A DNA stretch of 64,000 bases from Fontisubflavum oceani. GTDB lineage: Bacteria > Pseudomonadota > Alphaproteobacteria > Rhodobacterales > Rhodobacteraceae. Positions 1 to 8,762 of this stretch are shown here, piece after piece; the stretch's first letter is position 1; each line of letters starts with the position of its first letter. The notes below the pieces were generated by a model that saw only the letters and a list, made by a program, of their open reading frames with translations, did not search any database and was not told the origin of the DNA. The stretch covers positions 1,984,001 through 2,048,000 of the forward strand of contig NZ_CP129111.1 in NCBI RefSeq assembly GCF_030407165.1. Reading direction: 5' to 3'. A program made the translations under genes and the position numbers.

Positions 1-521
1 GTTGCCTGCATCTGGGTCAGGATATAATTGCAGGTGCCGTTCATCACGCCCATGACGCGGGTGATCTGGTTCCCGGCGAGGCCTTCGGTCAGCGCCTTGA
101 TCACCGGGATGCCGCCTGCGACGGCGGCCTCATAACGCAGCACACGACCGGCATTTTCGGCTGCAAGCGCAAGGGCTTGGCCGTGGATCGCCAGAAGCGC
201 TTTGTTCGCTGTCACCACATCTTTGCCAGCGGCAATCGCGGCTTCTGTCGCGGCTTTGGCGGGGCCGTCGCTGCCGCCCATCAGTTCGACAAACACATCC
301 ACATCGTCGCGGGTGGCGAGCGCCACCGGATCGTCTTCCCAAGCATATTTGGCGATGTTCACGCCGCGATCTTTGTCGCGGGAGCGGGCGGAGACGGCTG
401 CAATCTCGATGGACTTGCCAGTGCGCGCGGTGAGAAGCTCAGCTTCCCGCTGCAGAATCTTCACCACACCGATCCCGACGGTGCCCAGACCGGCAATGCC
501 AAGGCGCAATTTCTCAGTCAT
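1..521 (-). CDS. hom: Homoserine dehydrogenase, N-terminal part (cut by window edge)
   Basis: This enzyme reduces aspartate semialdehyde to homoserine with NAD(P)H, the branch point to threonine and methionine in the cytoplasm. About 173 residues are visible; the catalytic and any ACT regulatory region lie beyond the left edge. The reverse-strand ATG at 521 gives MTEKLRLGIAGLGTVG, with the Rossmann motif GLGTVG at residues 11-16. Further on, TANKALLA and the VAGGIPVIKAL segment are typical of the family. A small lipoprotein gene lies 81 bases upstream on the same strand. The family call is firm; the 3' end cannot be judged. Confidence 0.93.
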   Translation of the reverse strand, partial: MTEKLRLGIAGLGTVGIGVVKILQREAELLTARTGKSIEIAAVSARSRDKDRGVNIAKYAWEDDPVALATRDDVDVFVELMGGSDGPAKAATEAAIAAGKDVVTANKALLAIHGQALALAAENAGRVLRYEAAVAGGIPVIKALTEGLAGNQITRVMGVMNGTCNYILTQMQA

Positions 522-602
522 AAGCGGTCCCTTTCGCGGCGGATCACGAGCACGAAGACCCTGTTAGCGGCTAATCGGCGAGGGTGCAACGTGGGCGCTG
601 TG

Positions 603-851
603 TCAGGGGAGTTGCAGACGGCGTAACGCATTGGCGCGCCTGCGTAAATCCTCGGACCGAGCGTCGAGCGATTGGCCTTCCTCTTCGGCGGTGCGCGGCG
701 GCACAGCGTCGGCCTCGGCCAGAAGTGGGCCAAGTGGCACCAGTTCGGGGAAGGCGGCCGTCTGCGCCGTCGGGCTGAGCCGCGATTGCAGGTCGGGCAG
801 CGGGTCGCCGCAGGCCGCGAGCAGAAGGGGCAGGGTGAAGATCCAGCGCAT
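603..851 (-). CDS. Small putative lipoprotein, unknown function
   Basis: The product is an 82-residue protein with a short hydrophobic N-terminus ending in a lipobox-like LAAC (residues 11-14), so Cys14 would be the lipidated residue. The mature part is rich in Ala, Arg and Glu and likely helical, and I recognise no domain. It precedes hom on the same strand with an 81-base gap, so co-transcription is possible. Lipidation is inferred from the motif only. The ORF is short and overlaps other open frames, but the signal sequence makes it the most believable reading. Confidence 0.55.
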   Translation of the reverse strand: MRWIFTLPLLLAACGDPLPDLQSRLSPTAQTAAFPELVPLGPLLAEADAVPPRTAEEEGQSLDARSEDLRRRANALRRLQLP

Positions 852-928
852 GCGTTAGGCGTAGCGCAGGCGAGACAGGGCGTCCAGCGATGGGTTGAAT
901 TGAACGGATGTTCAGATACTGTGACCAG

Positions 929-1513
929 ATGGCGCGCAAGCAAGGATCACATGCGGATATCACCGGCCCGAAGGTGCGGGAGGCGGCATTGCGGCTTTTT
1001 GCGCGGCATGGGTTTGCAGCTGTGTCGATGCGCCAGATCGCGGCAGAGGTGGGCGTGCAAGCCGGCGCGCTTTACCTCTACACCCCTGATAAGCAAACAC
1101 TTTTGTTTGAGTTGATGCATGGGCATCTGGAGGAGCTTCTGGCGGCGTGGCAAGCGCCGCGGGCAGGGCCTTTGGTGCAGTTGGAGGATTTCGCCCGCCA
1201 TCACATCCGGTTCCATCTAGACCGGCCGGAGCTCGTTTTTATCGCCTATATGGAGCTGCGCAATCTAGAGCCGGAGAATTTCGCGGTGATTGAACGGTTG
1301 CGTCGCGAATATGAGGATCGGCTGGAAGCGATTTTGAAGGCCGGGCAGGCGGAGCGGGTGTTTGACCTGCCGGATACGAAGCTGGCGACCATGGCGATTA
1401 TTGCGATGCTGACCGGGGTGAACACTTGGTATCGTGAGGGCGGGCGCCTGGATCGGGATGCCGTTGAGGGCATTTACTGGGACATGGTGCGCAAGGCCGT
1501 TGCGGCGGAATAG
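929..1513 (+). CDS. TetR/AcrR family transcriptional regulator
   Basis: This is a one-domain TetR-type repressor of about 194 residues. The N-terminal helix-turn-helix is clear: VREAALRLFARHGF, then MRQIAAEVGV and ALYLYTPDKQTL, the usual TetR recognition region within the first ~60 residues. The C-terminal two thirds would bind a ligand and dimerise; no ligand can be named. I place the start at the ATG at 929 because the family alignment begins just after it; an in-frame ATG at 908 would add seven residues. Neither start has a strong ribosome binding site. It stands alone between a reverse-strand lipoprotein gene and a reverse-strand desaturase gene. Confidence 0.85.
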   Translation: MARKQGSHADITGPKVREAALRLFARHGFAAVSMRQIAAEVGVQAGALYLYTPDKQTLLFELMHGHLEELLAAWQAPRAGPLVQLEDFARHHIRFHLDRPELVFIAYMELRNLEPENFAVIERLRREYEDRLEAILKAGQAERVFDLPDTKLATMAIIAMLTGVNTWYREGGRLDRDAVEGIYWDMVRKAVAAE

Positions 1514-1678
1514 GTTACAAAAATTCCCGCAATCGCGGATTTTCCAACCCTATCGCGAGATTTCTTAAGGGTTTTGTAAGGGGCGGCGGCCCTCGTCAGG
1601 CCCCCTTGCGGGAGCCATCCTCGGGCCGCGTTGCCACGGACAAGGCGACAGCGCGTTGCGATCACGCGTCTGCGCGTA
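1514..1678. other. Short convergent intergenic gap
   Basis: This 165-base gap separates the 3' ends of the tetR gene and the desaturase gene. It contains a few short GC-rich inverted segments but no hairpin followed by a T-run that I would call a terminator. I see no gene in it. Confidence 0.4.
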
Positions 1679-2716
1679 TCATTCCGCCGGTGTCAGGGTC
1701 GGCTCGGTTTGGCGGCGCGGGTAGGGCACCAAGCGCTCGGCCTCTTCATCCCAGAGTTTCAGTGTGAAGCTGCGGATTGCTTCAGGCCAGCGGATGGTCT
1801 GCACATCGTACTTCTTGCGCAAGGCCAAGTGGCAGCGGCGCAGCCGATAGCTCGGGATGTTGGCGTTGAAATGATGGATGTCGTGATAGGTGATATTGGC
1901 CACCGCCAGATCCCACCACCAGCCGAGATCCAGCGCCGAAGAACCCTGGAGCGCGGCGCGGGCCGGGTTCAGCTCGGGCTTGCGATCCCAATAGGTGTCT
2001 TCGAAATTGTGCTGCAGATAGACCAGGAAGACCCCGATGCAGCCGGCCACGAAGACCGTACCGGCATAGATGATCAGCCCCGGCACACCGGCGAACCACC
2101 AGATCGCGCCCACCCAGGCCGCGAGGCCCAGATTATGCGCAAGCACCATCGCCGCACCGATTTTGCTGGAATTTTTCGGCCAGCGATAGGCGAAGACATA
2201 GGTGAGAAGCCCGCCGATCGGGATCATGATGAACGGGTTGCGGTAGAGCCGGTACCAAAGACGCTTCCAAAAGCCGGAACCCTGCCATTCGCTGAGCGTC
2301 ATCGTGAAGACTTCGGTCGTGTGCCGTTCATCAAGATTGCCGAGATGGGAATGGTGTTCGTTATGGTTGAACTGCATCACCCGATAGGGCGTCAGCGTGA
2401 AGACCGATAGGCCGTGGCCAGCGATGTCGTTGTGGTGTTTCTTGGCGAAAAGCGAGGCATGGCCGCAATCATGTTGCAGCACGTAGAGCCGGACGCCGGA
2501 GAAGGCGTTGATCACGACAAGCGGCACCACCAGAAGCGGGTTTGGCCAAGCCAGAACGGCGAGATAAAGCGTCAGGAAATAGACGAGGAAGGTACCGAAA
2601 TAGCTGACCAAAGCGATGCGGTCGTCGCGGTCAGTCCAATCGCGGGTGAAGGCACGGATTTCGCGCTCGGCCTCGCGCCGATAGGCGGGGGTGATCTGGG
2701 GTCTTGCGGTGGTCAT
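1679..2716 (-). CDS. Membrane fatty acid desaturase
   Basis: The 345-residue protein carries the three histidine boxes of membrane di-iron desaturases: HDCGH at residues 82-86, HNEHH at 118-122 and HDIHH at 278-282. Hydrophobic stretches at about 36-80 and 165-235 would form the membrane segments. Such enzymes insert a double bond into lipid acyl chains using O2 and an electron donor; the exact position (omega-6/delta-12 like) is only a guess. It lies downstream of glyA on the same strand, separated by a 176-base region that can fold into a multi-branched RNA, which may control expression. Length and His spacing are normal. Confidence 0.9.
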   Translation of the reverse strand: MTTARPQITPAYRREAEREIRAFTRDWTDRDDRIALVSYFGTFLVYFLTLYLAVLAWPNPLLVVPLVVINAFSGVRLYVLQHDCGHASLFAKKHHNDIAGHGLSVFTLTPYRVMQFNHNEHHSHLGNLDERHTTEVFTMTLSEWQGSGFWKRLWYRLYRNPFIMIPIGGLLTYVFAYRWPKNSSKIGAAMVLAHNLGLAAWVGAIWWFAGVPGLIIYAGTVFVAGCIGVFLVYLQHNFEDTYWDRKPELNPARAALQGSSALDLGWWWDLAVANITYHDIHHFNANIPSYRLRRCHLALRKKYDVQTIRWPEAIRSFTLKLWDEEAERLVPYPRRQTEPTLTPAE

Positions 2717-2758
2717 GTCATGCGTCTCTGAGCAGTCAAAGCTGGACGGGCTGGAAAT

Positions 2759-2834
2759 GGCTGTCCTATCGCCCCTCTAAAATGCCATTGGCAAAGCGAA
2801 GGGACAACCCTTGGAAGCGATAGGAAAAACAGCC
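2759..2834 (-). promoter_or_regulatory. Candidate structured leader RNA upstream of the desaturase
   Basis: Two distant arms pair perfectly in two blocks: GGCTGT (2759-2764) with ACAGCC (2829-2834), and CCTATCGC (2765-2772) with GCGATAGG (2817-2824), with a four-base bulge between blocks on one side. Inside sit two smaller hairpins, TGCC/GGCA (2783-2793) and AAGGG/CCCTT (2799-2812). As a reverse-strand RNA this gives a closed stem with two internal arms ending about 43 bases before the desaturase ATG. The pairing is read directly; a regulatory role is inference. It matches no riboswitch I know. Confidence 0.35.
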
Positions 2835-2843
2835 ACTTGCCGC

Positions 2844-2867
2844 GCCTCGGCGAGTGATCGCCGAGGC
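2844..2867 (-). terminator. Candidate glyA terminator hairpin
   Basis: A perfect 9-bp inverted repeat GCCTCGGCG/CGCCGAGGC with a six-base loop lies about 25 bases downstream of the glyA stop codon on the reverse strand. There is no T-run directly after it (a run of five T comes about 14 bases later), so termination may be weak or the stem may protect the mRNA end. Confidence 0.45.
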
Positions 2868-2892
2868 TGGTCAACCGCAAGATGTGCGCAAA

Positions 2893-4188
2893 CTACAGCG
2901 TGGGATAGACCGGGAAGCGTTTGCAGAGCTCCAAGACCTCGGCTTGAACCCGCGCTTCGATCTCGGCATTGCCGTCTTCGCCATGCGCGGCCAACCCATC
3001 GACAACCTGGACGATCCAATCGGCGATTTGCCGGAACTCCGGTTCGCCAAAGCCGCGCGTGGTGCCTGCGGGCGAGCCCAGACGGATGCCCGAGGTGATC
3101 GTTGGCTTTTCGGTGTCGAACGGGATGCCGTTTTTATTTGTGGTGATATGGGCCCGGCCAAGCGCCTTTTCGGTCGCGTTGCCTTTGACGCCTTTCGGAC
3201 GCAGATCGACCAGAAGCACATGAGTGTCGGTGCCGCCGGTGACGATGTTCAAACCGCCCTTCATGAGTTGGTCACCCATCGCCTGGGCGTTCTTGATCAC
3301 CTGGGCCTGATAGGTCTTGAACTCAGGGCGCAGCGCCTCGCCAAAGGCCACGGCTTTGGCCGCGATCACATGCATCAGCGGGCCGCCCTGGATACCGGGG
3401 AAGATCGCAGAATTGACCTTTTTGGCGATGGTCTCGTCATTGGTCACGATCATGCCGCCGCGCGGGCCACGGAGCGTCTTATGGGTCGTCGTTGTGGCCA
3501 CATGGGCATGCGGGAAGGGCGAGGGGTAGTGACCCGCCGCGACCAGCCCGGCGAAATGCGCCATATCGACCATCAGATAGGCACCGACCGTATCGGCAAT
3601 CTCGCGCATTTTGGCGAAATCGATGATCCGGGGAATGGCCGAGCCGCCGGCGATGATCATCTTAGGCTGATGTTCGGCGGTGAGTGCCGTGATCTGGTCG
3701 TAATCGATCTCAAGGTCCTGCTGACGGACGCCGTATTGAATGGCGTTGAACCATTTGCCCGATTGGTTGGGCTTGGCGCCGTGGGTCAGGTGACCGCCTG
3801 CATCAAGCGACATGCCGAGGATCGTATCGCCGGGCTGGAGCAGCGCTTGGAACACGCCCTGGTTCGCTTGCGAGCCAGAATTCGGCTGCACATTGGCGAA
3901 ATCGCAGCCGAAAAGCTGCTTGGCGCGGTCGATCGCCATGTTCTCGGCGATGTCGACATAGTGGCAGCCGCCGTAATAGCGCCGCCCCGGATAGCCTTCG
4001 GCATATTTGTTGGTCAGCACGGAGCCTTGCGCCTCGAGCACAGCCGCCGAGACGATGTTTTCCGACGCGATCAGCTCGATTTCATCGCGCTGTCGACCTA
4101 ACTCCCCTCGGATCGCGCCGAAAAGCTCGGCGTCGCGGCTCTCTAGGCTTTCGGTGAAAAATCCGTCATCGCGATGGGGGGCGTTCAT
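2893..4188 (-). CDS. glyA: Serine hydroxymethyltransferase
   Basis: This PLP enzyme interconverts serine and glycine while loading tetrahydrofolate with a one-carbon unit. The 431-residue reading starts at the reverse-strand ATG at 4188, preceded by AGGAGA a few bases upstream; a longer open frame to 4446 adds sequence unlike the family. Visible signatures are [10 protein letters not shown] (about 38-47), [13 protein letters not shown] (62-74) and the PLP-lysine segment [14 protein letters not shown] with Lys237. Length is normal. It is divergent from nadK across a 179-base gap. No glycine riboswitch was seen upstream. Confidence 0.97.
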   Translation of the reverse strand: MNAPHRDDGFFTESLESRDAELFGAIRGELGRQRDEIELIASENIVSAAVLEAQGSVLTNKYAEGYPGRRYYGGCHYVDIAENMAIDRAKQLFGCDFANVQPNSGSQANQGVFQALLQPGDTILGMSLDAGGHLTHGAKPNQSGKWFNAIQYGVRQQDLEIDYDQITALTAEHQPKMIIAGGSAIPRIIDFAKMREIADTVGAYLMVDMAHFAGLVAAGHYPSPFPHAHVATTTTHKTLRGPRGGMIVTNDETIAKKVNSAIFPGIQGGPLMHVIAAKAVAFGEALRPEFKTYQAQVIKNAQAMGDQLMKGGLNIVTGGTDTHVLLVDLRPKGVKGNATEKALGRAHITTNKNGIPFDTEKPTITSGIRLGSPAGTTRGFGEPEFRQIADWIVQVVDGLAAHGEDGNAEIEARVQAEVLELCKRFPVYPTL

Positions 4189-4367
4189 GGCCGGTCTCCT
4201 ATATCCAGCGGCGCGAAAGATGTGGCGGGGTTTAGGGCAATGAGTCGGGCCTGGGAAGGGTGGATTCGGTCGCATTTGCGCATGGCGGCGGCATTTTCCG
4301 GGTTTGGGATTGTTTTTCGGGTCTCGGCGGGCAAAGGATTGGGTCCTGCCTGGAGTTTGGAGCGCCC

Positions 4368-5135
4368 ATGCCTGCCACTCGAAATATTGCCTTTCTGGCC
4401 AGTGACGTGCCGAGCGCCCAAGAGGCGTTGGCGCGTCTTTCGGCACGCTATGGGCAGCATGACCCCAAAGATGCGGATGTCATTGTGGCGCTTGGCGGCG
4501 ATGGTTTCATGTTGGGCACCTTGCATGCGACCCAAGCTTTGGAGGCCCCGGTTTACGGGATGAACCGGGGCACAGTCGGGTTTTTGATGAATGAATATGG
4601 CGAAGCGGGGCTGATCGACCGGCTGGAAGCGGCAGAGGAGGCCGTGATCAACCCGCTGCATATGACGGCGGTGAGCGCCGATGGGCGGGTGACCGAGGCG
4701 CTGGCGATCAATGAGGTGAGTTTGCTCCGGGCGGGGCCGCAGGCGGCGGAATTGCGCATCTGGGTCGATGGCAAGCTACGGATGAAAGAACTGGTCTGCG
4801 ATGGGGCGTTGGTTTGTACCCCGGCGGGGTCGACGGCTTACAACTACTCCGCGCATGGGCCGATCTTGCCAGTGGGCGCGGATGTCTTGGCAATCACCGC
4901 CGTGGCGGCGTTCCGACCTCGACGGTGGCGCGGGGCGCTGGTACCCAAGCCGAGTTTGGTGCGCTTTGAGGTGATGGATCACGTGAAGCGACCGGTGATG
5001 GCCGACGCCGATAGCCGCTCGGTCCAAGATGTGGTCTCGGTCGAGATTCGGTCGGAGCCCGAGGTGGCGCATCGGATCTTGTTTGATCCCGGCCATGGGT
5101 TGGAAGAACGGTTGATCAGCGAGCAATTCGTGTAA
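4368..5135 (+). CDS. nadK: NAD kinase
   Basis: The enzyme phosphorylates NAD to NADP in the cytoplasm. The 255-residue protein has the GGDG motif at residues 43-46, the AINEVSLLR segment (the conserved NE pair) and [19 protein letters not shown], which lines the nucleotide site. I chose the ATG at 4368 because family similarity begins with NIAFLASD just after it and TTTGGAG lies upstream; the open frame extends to 4260 but that part is not family-like. It precedes maeB by 80 bases on the same strand, giving a plausible NADP-supply and NADP-use pair. Confidence 0.94.
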   Translation: MPATRNIAFLASDVPSAQEALARLSARYGQHDPKDADVIVALGGDGFMLGTLHATQALEAPVYGMNRGTVGFLMNEYGEAGLIDRLEAAEEAVINPLHMTAVSADGRVTEALAINEVSLLRAGPQAAELRIWVDGKLRMKELVCDGALVCTPAGSTAYNYSAHGPILPVGADVLAITAVAAFRPRRWRGALVPKPSLVRFEVMDHVKRPVMADADSRSVQDVVSVEIRSEPEVAHRILFDPGHGLEERLISEQFV

Positions 5136-5215
5136 ATCAGGCGCGGCTTTGCGTCGCTCTGGCAGGTTTGGCGAAAATAGTTTAACGCTAAACCATCACC
5201 CGGGAGGAAGAGGCC

Positions 5216-7495
5216 ATGACCGACGATAAATCCGAGAGCTTGCGCGCGGCGGCGCTGTTTTATCACGAGCATCCGAAGCCGGGGAAACTGGAGGTTCGGG
5301 CGACAAAGCCACTGGCCAATGGGCGCGATTTGAGCCGCGCGTATAGCCCTGGCGTGGCCGAGGCGTGCCTTGAAATCAAGGCCAATCCGGCCGATGCAGC
5401 GCGGTATACGGCGCGCGGTAATCTGGTGGCCGTGGTCTCAAACGGGTCGGCGGTTCTGGGCCTTGGCAATATCGGGGCGCTGGCCTCGAAGCCGGTGATG
5501 GAGGGCAAGGCGGTGCTCTTCAAAAAATTCGCCAATATCGACTGTTTTGATATCGAGGTGGATGAAAGCGACCCGGAAAAGTTGGCCGATATCGTCTGCG
5601 CGCTTGAGCCGAGCTTTGGGGCGATTAACCTCGAAGACATCAAAGCGCCGGATTGTTTTATCGTTGAACGACTTTGTCGGGAGCGGATGAATATCCCGGT
5701 TTTCCACGATGATCAGCATGGCACGGCGATTGTCGTTGGCGCGGCGGCGACCAACGCGCTGAAAATCGCGGGGAAAGAGTTTAGCGAGATCAAAGTGGTC
5801 TCGACCGGCGGCGGGGCGGCGGGGATCGCCTGCCTGAATATGCTTCTGAAACTCGGCGTGAAGCGGGAGAATGTGTATCTCTGCGACCTCGAAGGTCTGG
5901 TGTATGAAGGCCGCGAGGCGCAAATGACACCGCAGAAGGCCTGCTATGCACAAGGTACGACAGCCGCAACGCTGGACGATGTGATCGAAGGGGCCGATCT
6001 GTTCCTGGGTCTAAGCGGGCCGGGCGTTTTGAAACCGGCGATGGTCAAGAAGATGGCGGCAAAGCCGATCATCTTCGCGCTCGCCAATCCGACGCCGGAA
6101 ATCCTGCCGGAAGAGGTGCGGAAAGTCGCACCCGACGCGGTGATCGCCACCGGGCGGAGCGATTTTCCAAATCAAGTCAACAATGTCCTCTGTTTTCCTT
6201 TCATCTTCCGTGGCGCGCTGGATGTGGGCGCAACGGAGATCAATGATGCGATGCAATTGGCGTGTATCGACGGCATTGCGGCCATGGCGCGGGCCACGAC
6301 CAGCGCCGAGGCGGCGGCGATCTATCGAGGGGAGCAACTGACCTTTGGGCCAGATTACCTGATCCCGAAACCGTTTGATCCGCGTTTGATGGGGGTGGTC
6401 GCGAGCGCGGTTGCCAAGGCCGCGATGGAGAGCGGGGTTGCGACCCGGCCCCTGCGCGATTTGGAGGCCTATAAGGCGAAGCTGAACCAATCCGTCTTCC
6501 GCTCCGCCCTCATTATGCGGCCGGTGTTCGAGGCAGCGGCGACAACAACCCGGCGGATCGTGTTTTCCGAAGGCGAAGATGAGCGCGTGCTGCGCGCGGC
6601 CCAAGCGATGTTGGAAGAGACTACCGACAAGCCAATCTTAATCGGGCGACCCGAGGTGATCGAAGCGCGGGTTGAACGCGCCGGTCTCGACATCCGCCCG
6701 ACCCGGGATTTTGAGCTGGTGAACCCGGAAAACGACCCGCGTTATCGCGATTATTGGGGCACCTATCATGAGGTGATGCAGCGCCGGGGTGTGACCCCTG
6801 ATCTGGCCCGCGCGATCATGCGGACCAACACCACCGCGATTGGCGCGGTCATGGTCTATCGGCAAGAAGCGGACAGCCTGATCTGCGGCACCTTTGGGCA
6901 ATATCTCTGGCATCTCAACTACATACGCCAGCTTTTGGGCACCTCGGACTTGCATCCGGTAGGAGCGCTCAGCCTGATGATTTTGGAAGATGGGCCGCTT
7001 TTCGTGGCCGATACCCATGTCCATGCGCAACCGACGCCGGAGCAGATCGCCGAGACGGTGATCGGCACTGCACGTCATGTGCGTCGCTTTGGCGTTGAGC
7101 CGAAAATCGCCCTCTGTTCCGGGAGCCAGTTCGGCAATCTGGACAGCGAAAGTGGCCAGCGGATGCGCGAGGCGCTGATCATCTTGGATGATCGGGGCGT
7201 GGATTTCGCCTATGAGGGCGAGATGCATATCGACAGCGCGCTTGACCCCGAGCTGCGGCACCGGATTTTCCCCAATTCGCGGCTGGAGGGGGCGGCGAAT
7301 GCGCTGGTCTTCTCCAACACCGATGCGGCGGGCGCGGCGCGAAACATCCTGAAAATGAAAGCGGGCGGGCTTGAGGTTGGGCCAATCCTGATGGGGATGG
7401 GCAACCGGGCACATATCGTGACGCCATCCATCACCGCGCGGGGGCTTTTGAATATGAGTGCCCTGGCCGGAACACCGGTGCGGCTCTACGGCTAG
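5216..7495 (+). CDS. maeB: NADP-dependent malic enzyme with C-terminal phosphotransacetylase-like domain
   Basis: The 759-residue protein decarboxylates malate to pyruvate with NADP. It has the two-part architecture of the alphaproteobacterial MaeB family: a malic enzyme part (about 1-430, with [12 protein letters not shown] near the N-terminus, [15 protein letters not shown] and [13 protein letters not shown] for nucleotide binding) and a phosphate acetyltransferase-like part (about 440-759, with [16 protein letters not shown] and [15 protein letters not shown]). In characterised relatives the C-terminal part is regulatory, binding acetyl-CoA, rather than catalytic. The start has a GGGAGGAAGAGG ribosome binding site. 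The reading frame is intact and full length. Confidence 0.96.
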   Translation: MTDDKSESLRAAALFYHEHPKPGKLEVRATKPLANGRDLSRAYSPGVAEACLEIKANPADAARYTARGNLVAVVSNGSAVLGLGNIGALASKPVMEGKAVLFKKFANIDCFDIEVDESDPEKLADIVCALEPSFGAINLEDIKAPDCFIVERLCRERMNIPVFHDDQHGTAIVVGAAATNALKIAGKEFSEIKVVSTGGGAAGIACLNMLLKLGVKRENVYLCDLEGLVYEGREAQMTPQKACYAQGTTAATLDDVIEGADLFLGLSGPGVLKPAMVKKMAAKPIIFALANPTPEILPEEVRKVAPDAVIATGRSDFPNQVNNVLCFPFIFRGALDVGATEINDAMQLACIDGIAAMARATTSAEAAAIYRGEQLTFGPDYLIPKPFDPRLMGVVASAVAKAAMESGVATRPLRDLEAYKAKLNQSVFRSALIMRPVFEAAATTTRRIVFSEGEDERVLRAAQAMLEETTDKPILIGRPEVIEARVERAGLDIRPTRDFELVNPENDPRYRDYWGTYHEVMQRRGVTPDLARAIMRTNTTAIGAVMVYRQEADSLICGTFGQYLWHLNYIRQLLGTSDLHPVGALSLMILEDGPLFVADTHVHAQPTPEQIAETVIGTARHVRRFGVEPKIALCSGSQFGNLDSESGQRMREALIILDDRGVDFAYEGEMHIDSALDPELRHRIFPNSRLEGAANALVFSNTDAAGAARNILKMKAGGLEVGPILMGMGNRAHIVTPSITARGLLNMSALAGTPVRLYG

Positions 7496-7630
7496 GTCCG
7501 CAGAGCCCGCTGCAGATTTCAGAATTCTTTCAGCTTTAGATCAGGCGCGGTCTGTCTCGCGTCTTTAGGTCCTCAGCCCAGTGAGAACGGCCGTGCATCT
7601 CCGCGCGGCCAAGGACATGAGGATCGAACG

Positions 7631-8050
7631 ATGAAGATTGGATGGACCATGCGGCCGGCAGCGCCCGGTCTTTTGGCAGGGTGTCTGTTTTTAGCGGCTT
7701 GCGCCGAATTTGCCCCAGGGGTCGAGCGCTTGGGCGTTGCCACTTGGGGTGGCGCCGAGCTGATTGACGGCGATGGGTTTGAGCAGACGGTCAGCGGGTC
7801 CTGCACGGTGTTCCGCGATCCGTCAGCATCGGTTGTGGCAGGCCACACGATCTTCCTGCGCTGCCACGTCCACGTGAACGGGCAATCGGCAAATTGCGGC
7901 CTCACGCCAGGGGACTCGGAGAGTGCCACTTATGGTTTGCCGAGCCTAGAGGAGTTGGGGGCGCTTTGCACCCATGCCTATCGGGAAGAAATGGCGCGCC
8001 AGCGCGATGACGGCGACGACGCGGCCGATGGTGGCTATGGCGGCTACTGA
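7631..8050 (+). CDS. Putative lipoprotein, paralogue of the next gene
   Basis: This 139-residue protein has a hydrophobic N-terminus and lipobox LAAC at residues 21-24, so it is probably a lipoprotein. The mature part has five further cysteines and a Gly/Asp-rich tail ending DGGYGGY. Its core pattern, an SGSC segment followed by LRCHVHVNGQSANCGL, matches the spacing in the next gene (RGEC, then SCTVVANGGAHRCSF), suggesting a tandem duplication. I recognise no named domain. It follows maeB by 135 bases and precedes its paralogue by 130 bases. Confidence 0.65.
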   Translation: MKIGWTMRPAAPGLLAGCLFLAACAEFAPGVERLGVATWGGAELIDGDGFEQTVSGSCTVFRDPSASVVAGHTIFLRCHVHVNGQSANCGLTPGDSESATYGLPSLEELGALCTHAYREEMARQRDDGDDAADGGYGGY

Positions 8051-8180
8051 GCGACGCCTCGGCGCGCCTTGATATCGGCCCGCGATGGGCCGCGCCCGAA
8101 AACATCACAAGATAAAACCTAGATCGAGCCCGTCACCCGAGAGAGGTCGGCACTCTAATATATTAAAAGAAAAGGATAAA

Positions 8181-8615
8181 ATGGTGATACGATTTTTGCA
8201 TTCTGCGCTAAGCCAGAACGTGCGGGCGCGGCGTTGGCGGCATGTGGGATTTGGCGGCGTTTTGACGCTGGCCGCCTGCGGAGCTTTGGTGCCGCTTTAC
8301 GGGTTTCCGTTTGTGATCACCCATCAGGGGCAGAGCTATCGCGGTGAATGCCGGGCTTTTGACCAAATGCTTGGAGATACGGGCGAGAGCCGGACCGTCG
8401 TGTCTTGCACCGTCGTCGCGAATGGCGGTGCGCATCGCTGCTCCTTCATCATCAATGATGCCGATGGGTTTAGCGAGGGCGCGTTGGCGGTCGATGATCC
8501 GCGCATTCGGGCAGTCTGCGGCTACCCGCTGCGCCGGGCGCTTGAGGGGCATGATGATGAGCCGGAGGGGCAGGGATATACCCCGCCTGCGGATAACTAC
8601 ACCCCACCGGTTTAA
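8181..8615 (+). CDS. Putative lipoprotein, paralogue of the preceding gene
   Basis: The 144-residue reading begins at the ATG at 8181, preceded by an AAAGGA ribosome binding site; an upstream in-frame extension to 8085 lacks a signal sequence. After a basic stretch and hydrophobic helix, lipobox LAAC is at residues 30-33. A Cys pattern (RGEC, SCTVVANGG, HRCSF, RAVCGYP) resembles that of the gene before it. The tail is acidic and then Pro/Tyr-rich (YTPPADNYTPP). The function is unknown, and exposure in the periplasm or outer membrane is inferred from the lipobox. Confidence 0.65.
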   Translation: MVIRFLHSALSQNVRARRWRHVGFGGVLTLAACGALVPLYGFPFVITHQGQSYRGECRAFDQMLGDTGESRTVVSCTVVANGGAHRCSFIINDADGFSEGALAVDDPRIRAVCGYPLRRALEGHDDEPEGQGYTPPADNYTPPV

Positions 8616-8622
8616 CCCGAAC

Positions 8623-8662
8623 AGGGCCTCGCGCCTTCCGACCATCCAATCGGCGAGGCCCT
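8623..8662 (+). terminator. Hairpin after the lipoprotein gene
   Basis: The arms AGGGCCTCGC (8623-8632) and GCGAGGCCCT (8653-8662) are perfectly complementary with a 20-base loop. The hairpin begins eight bases after the stop codon at 8615. There is no T-run, so it may act as a weak terminator or 3'-end stabiliser. Confidence 0.4.
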
Positions 8663-8663
8663 C

Positions 8664-8697
8664 GCGTCACTGGCAGTGTTACCGCTGCCAGTGACGC
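8664..8697. repeat. Perfect 13-bp inverted repeat upstream of prpE
   Basis: GCGTCACTGGCAG (8664-8676) and CTGCCAGTGACGC (8685-8697) are exact reverse complements around an eight-base centre. A third partial copy, GCGTGACGC, follows just downstream. The element ends 65 bases before the prpE start. It could be a second terminator stem for the lipoprotein gene or an operator for prpE; position alone cannot decide, and no T-run follows. Confidence 0.45.
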
Positions 8698-8762
8698 ACT
8701 GTCGCTTTGCGTGACGCAGCGTCTCTTGTATGTGGGGCCAACGGAGTAAGGGAGGGACAGCC

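Noticed and set aside
4189..4367. Glycine riboswitch upstream of glyA
   Set aside because: I looked for the conserved tandem aptamer features in the 179-base gap and saw none.
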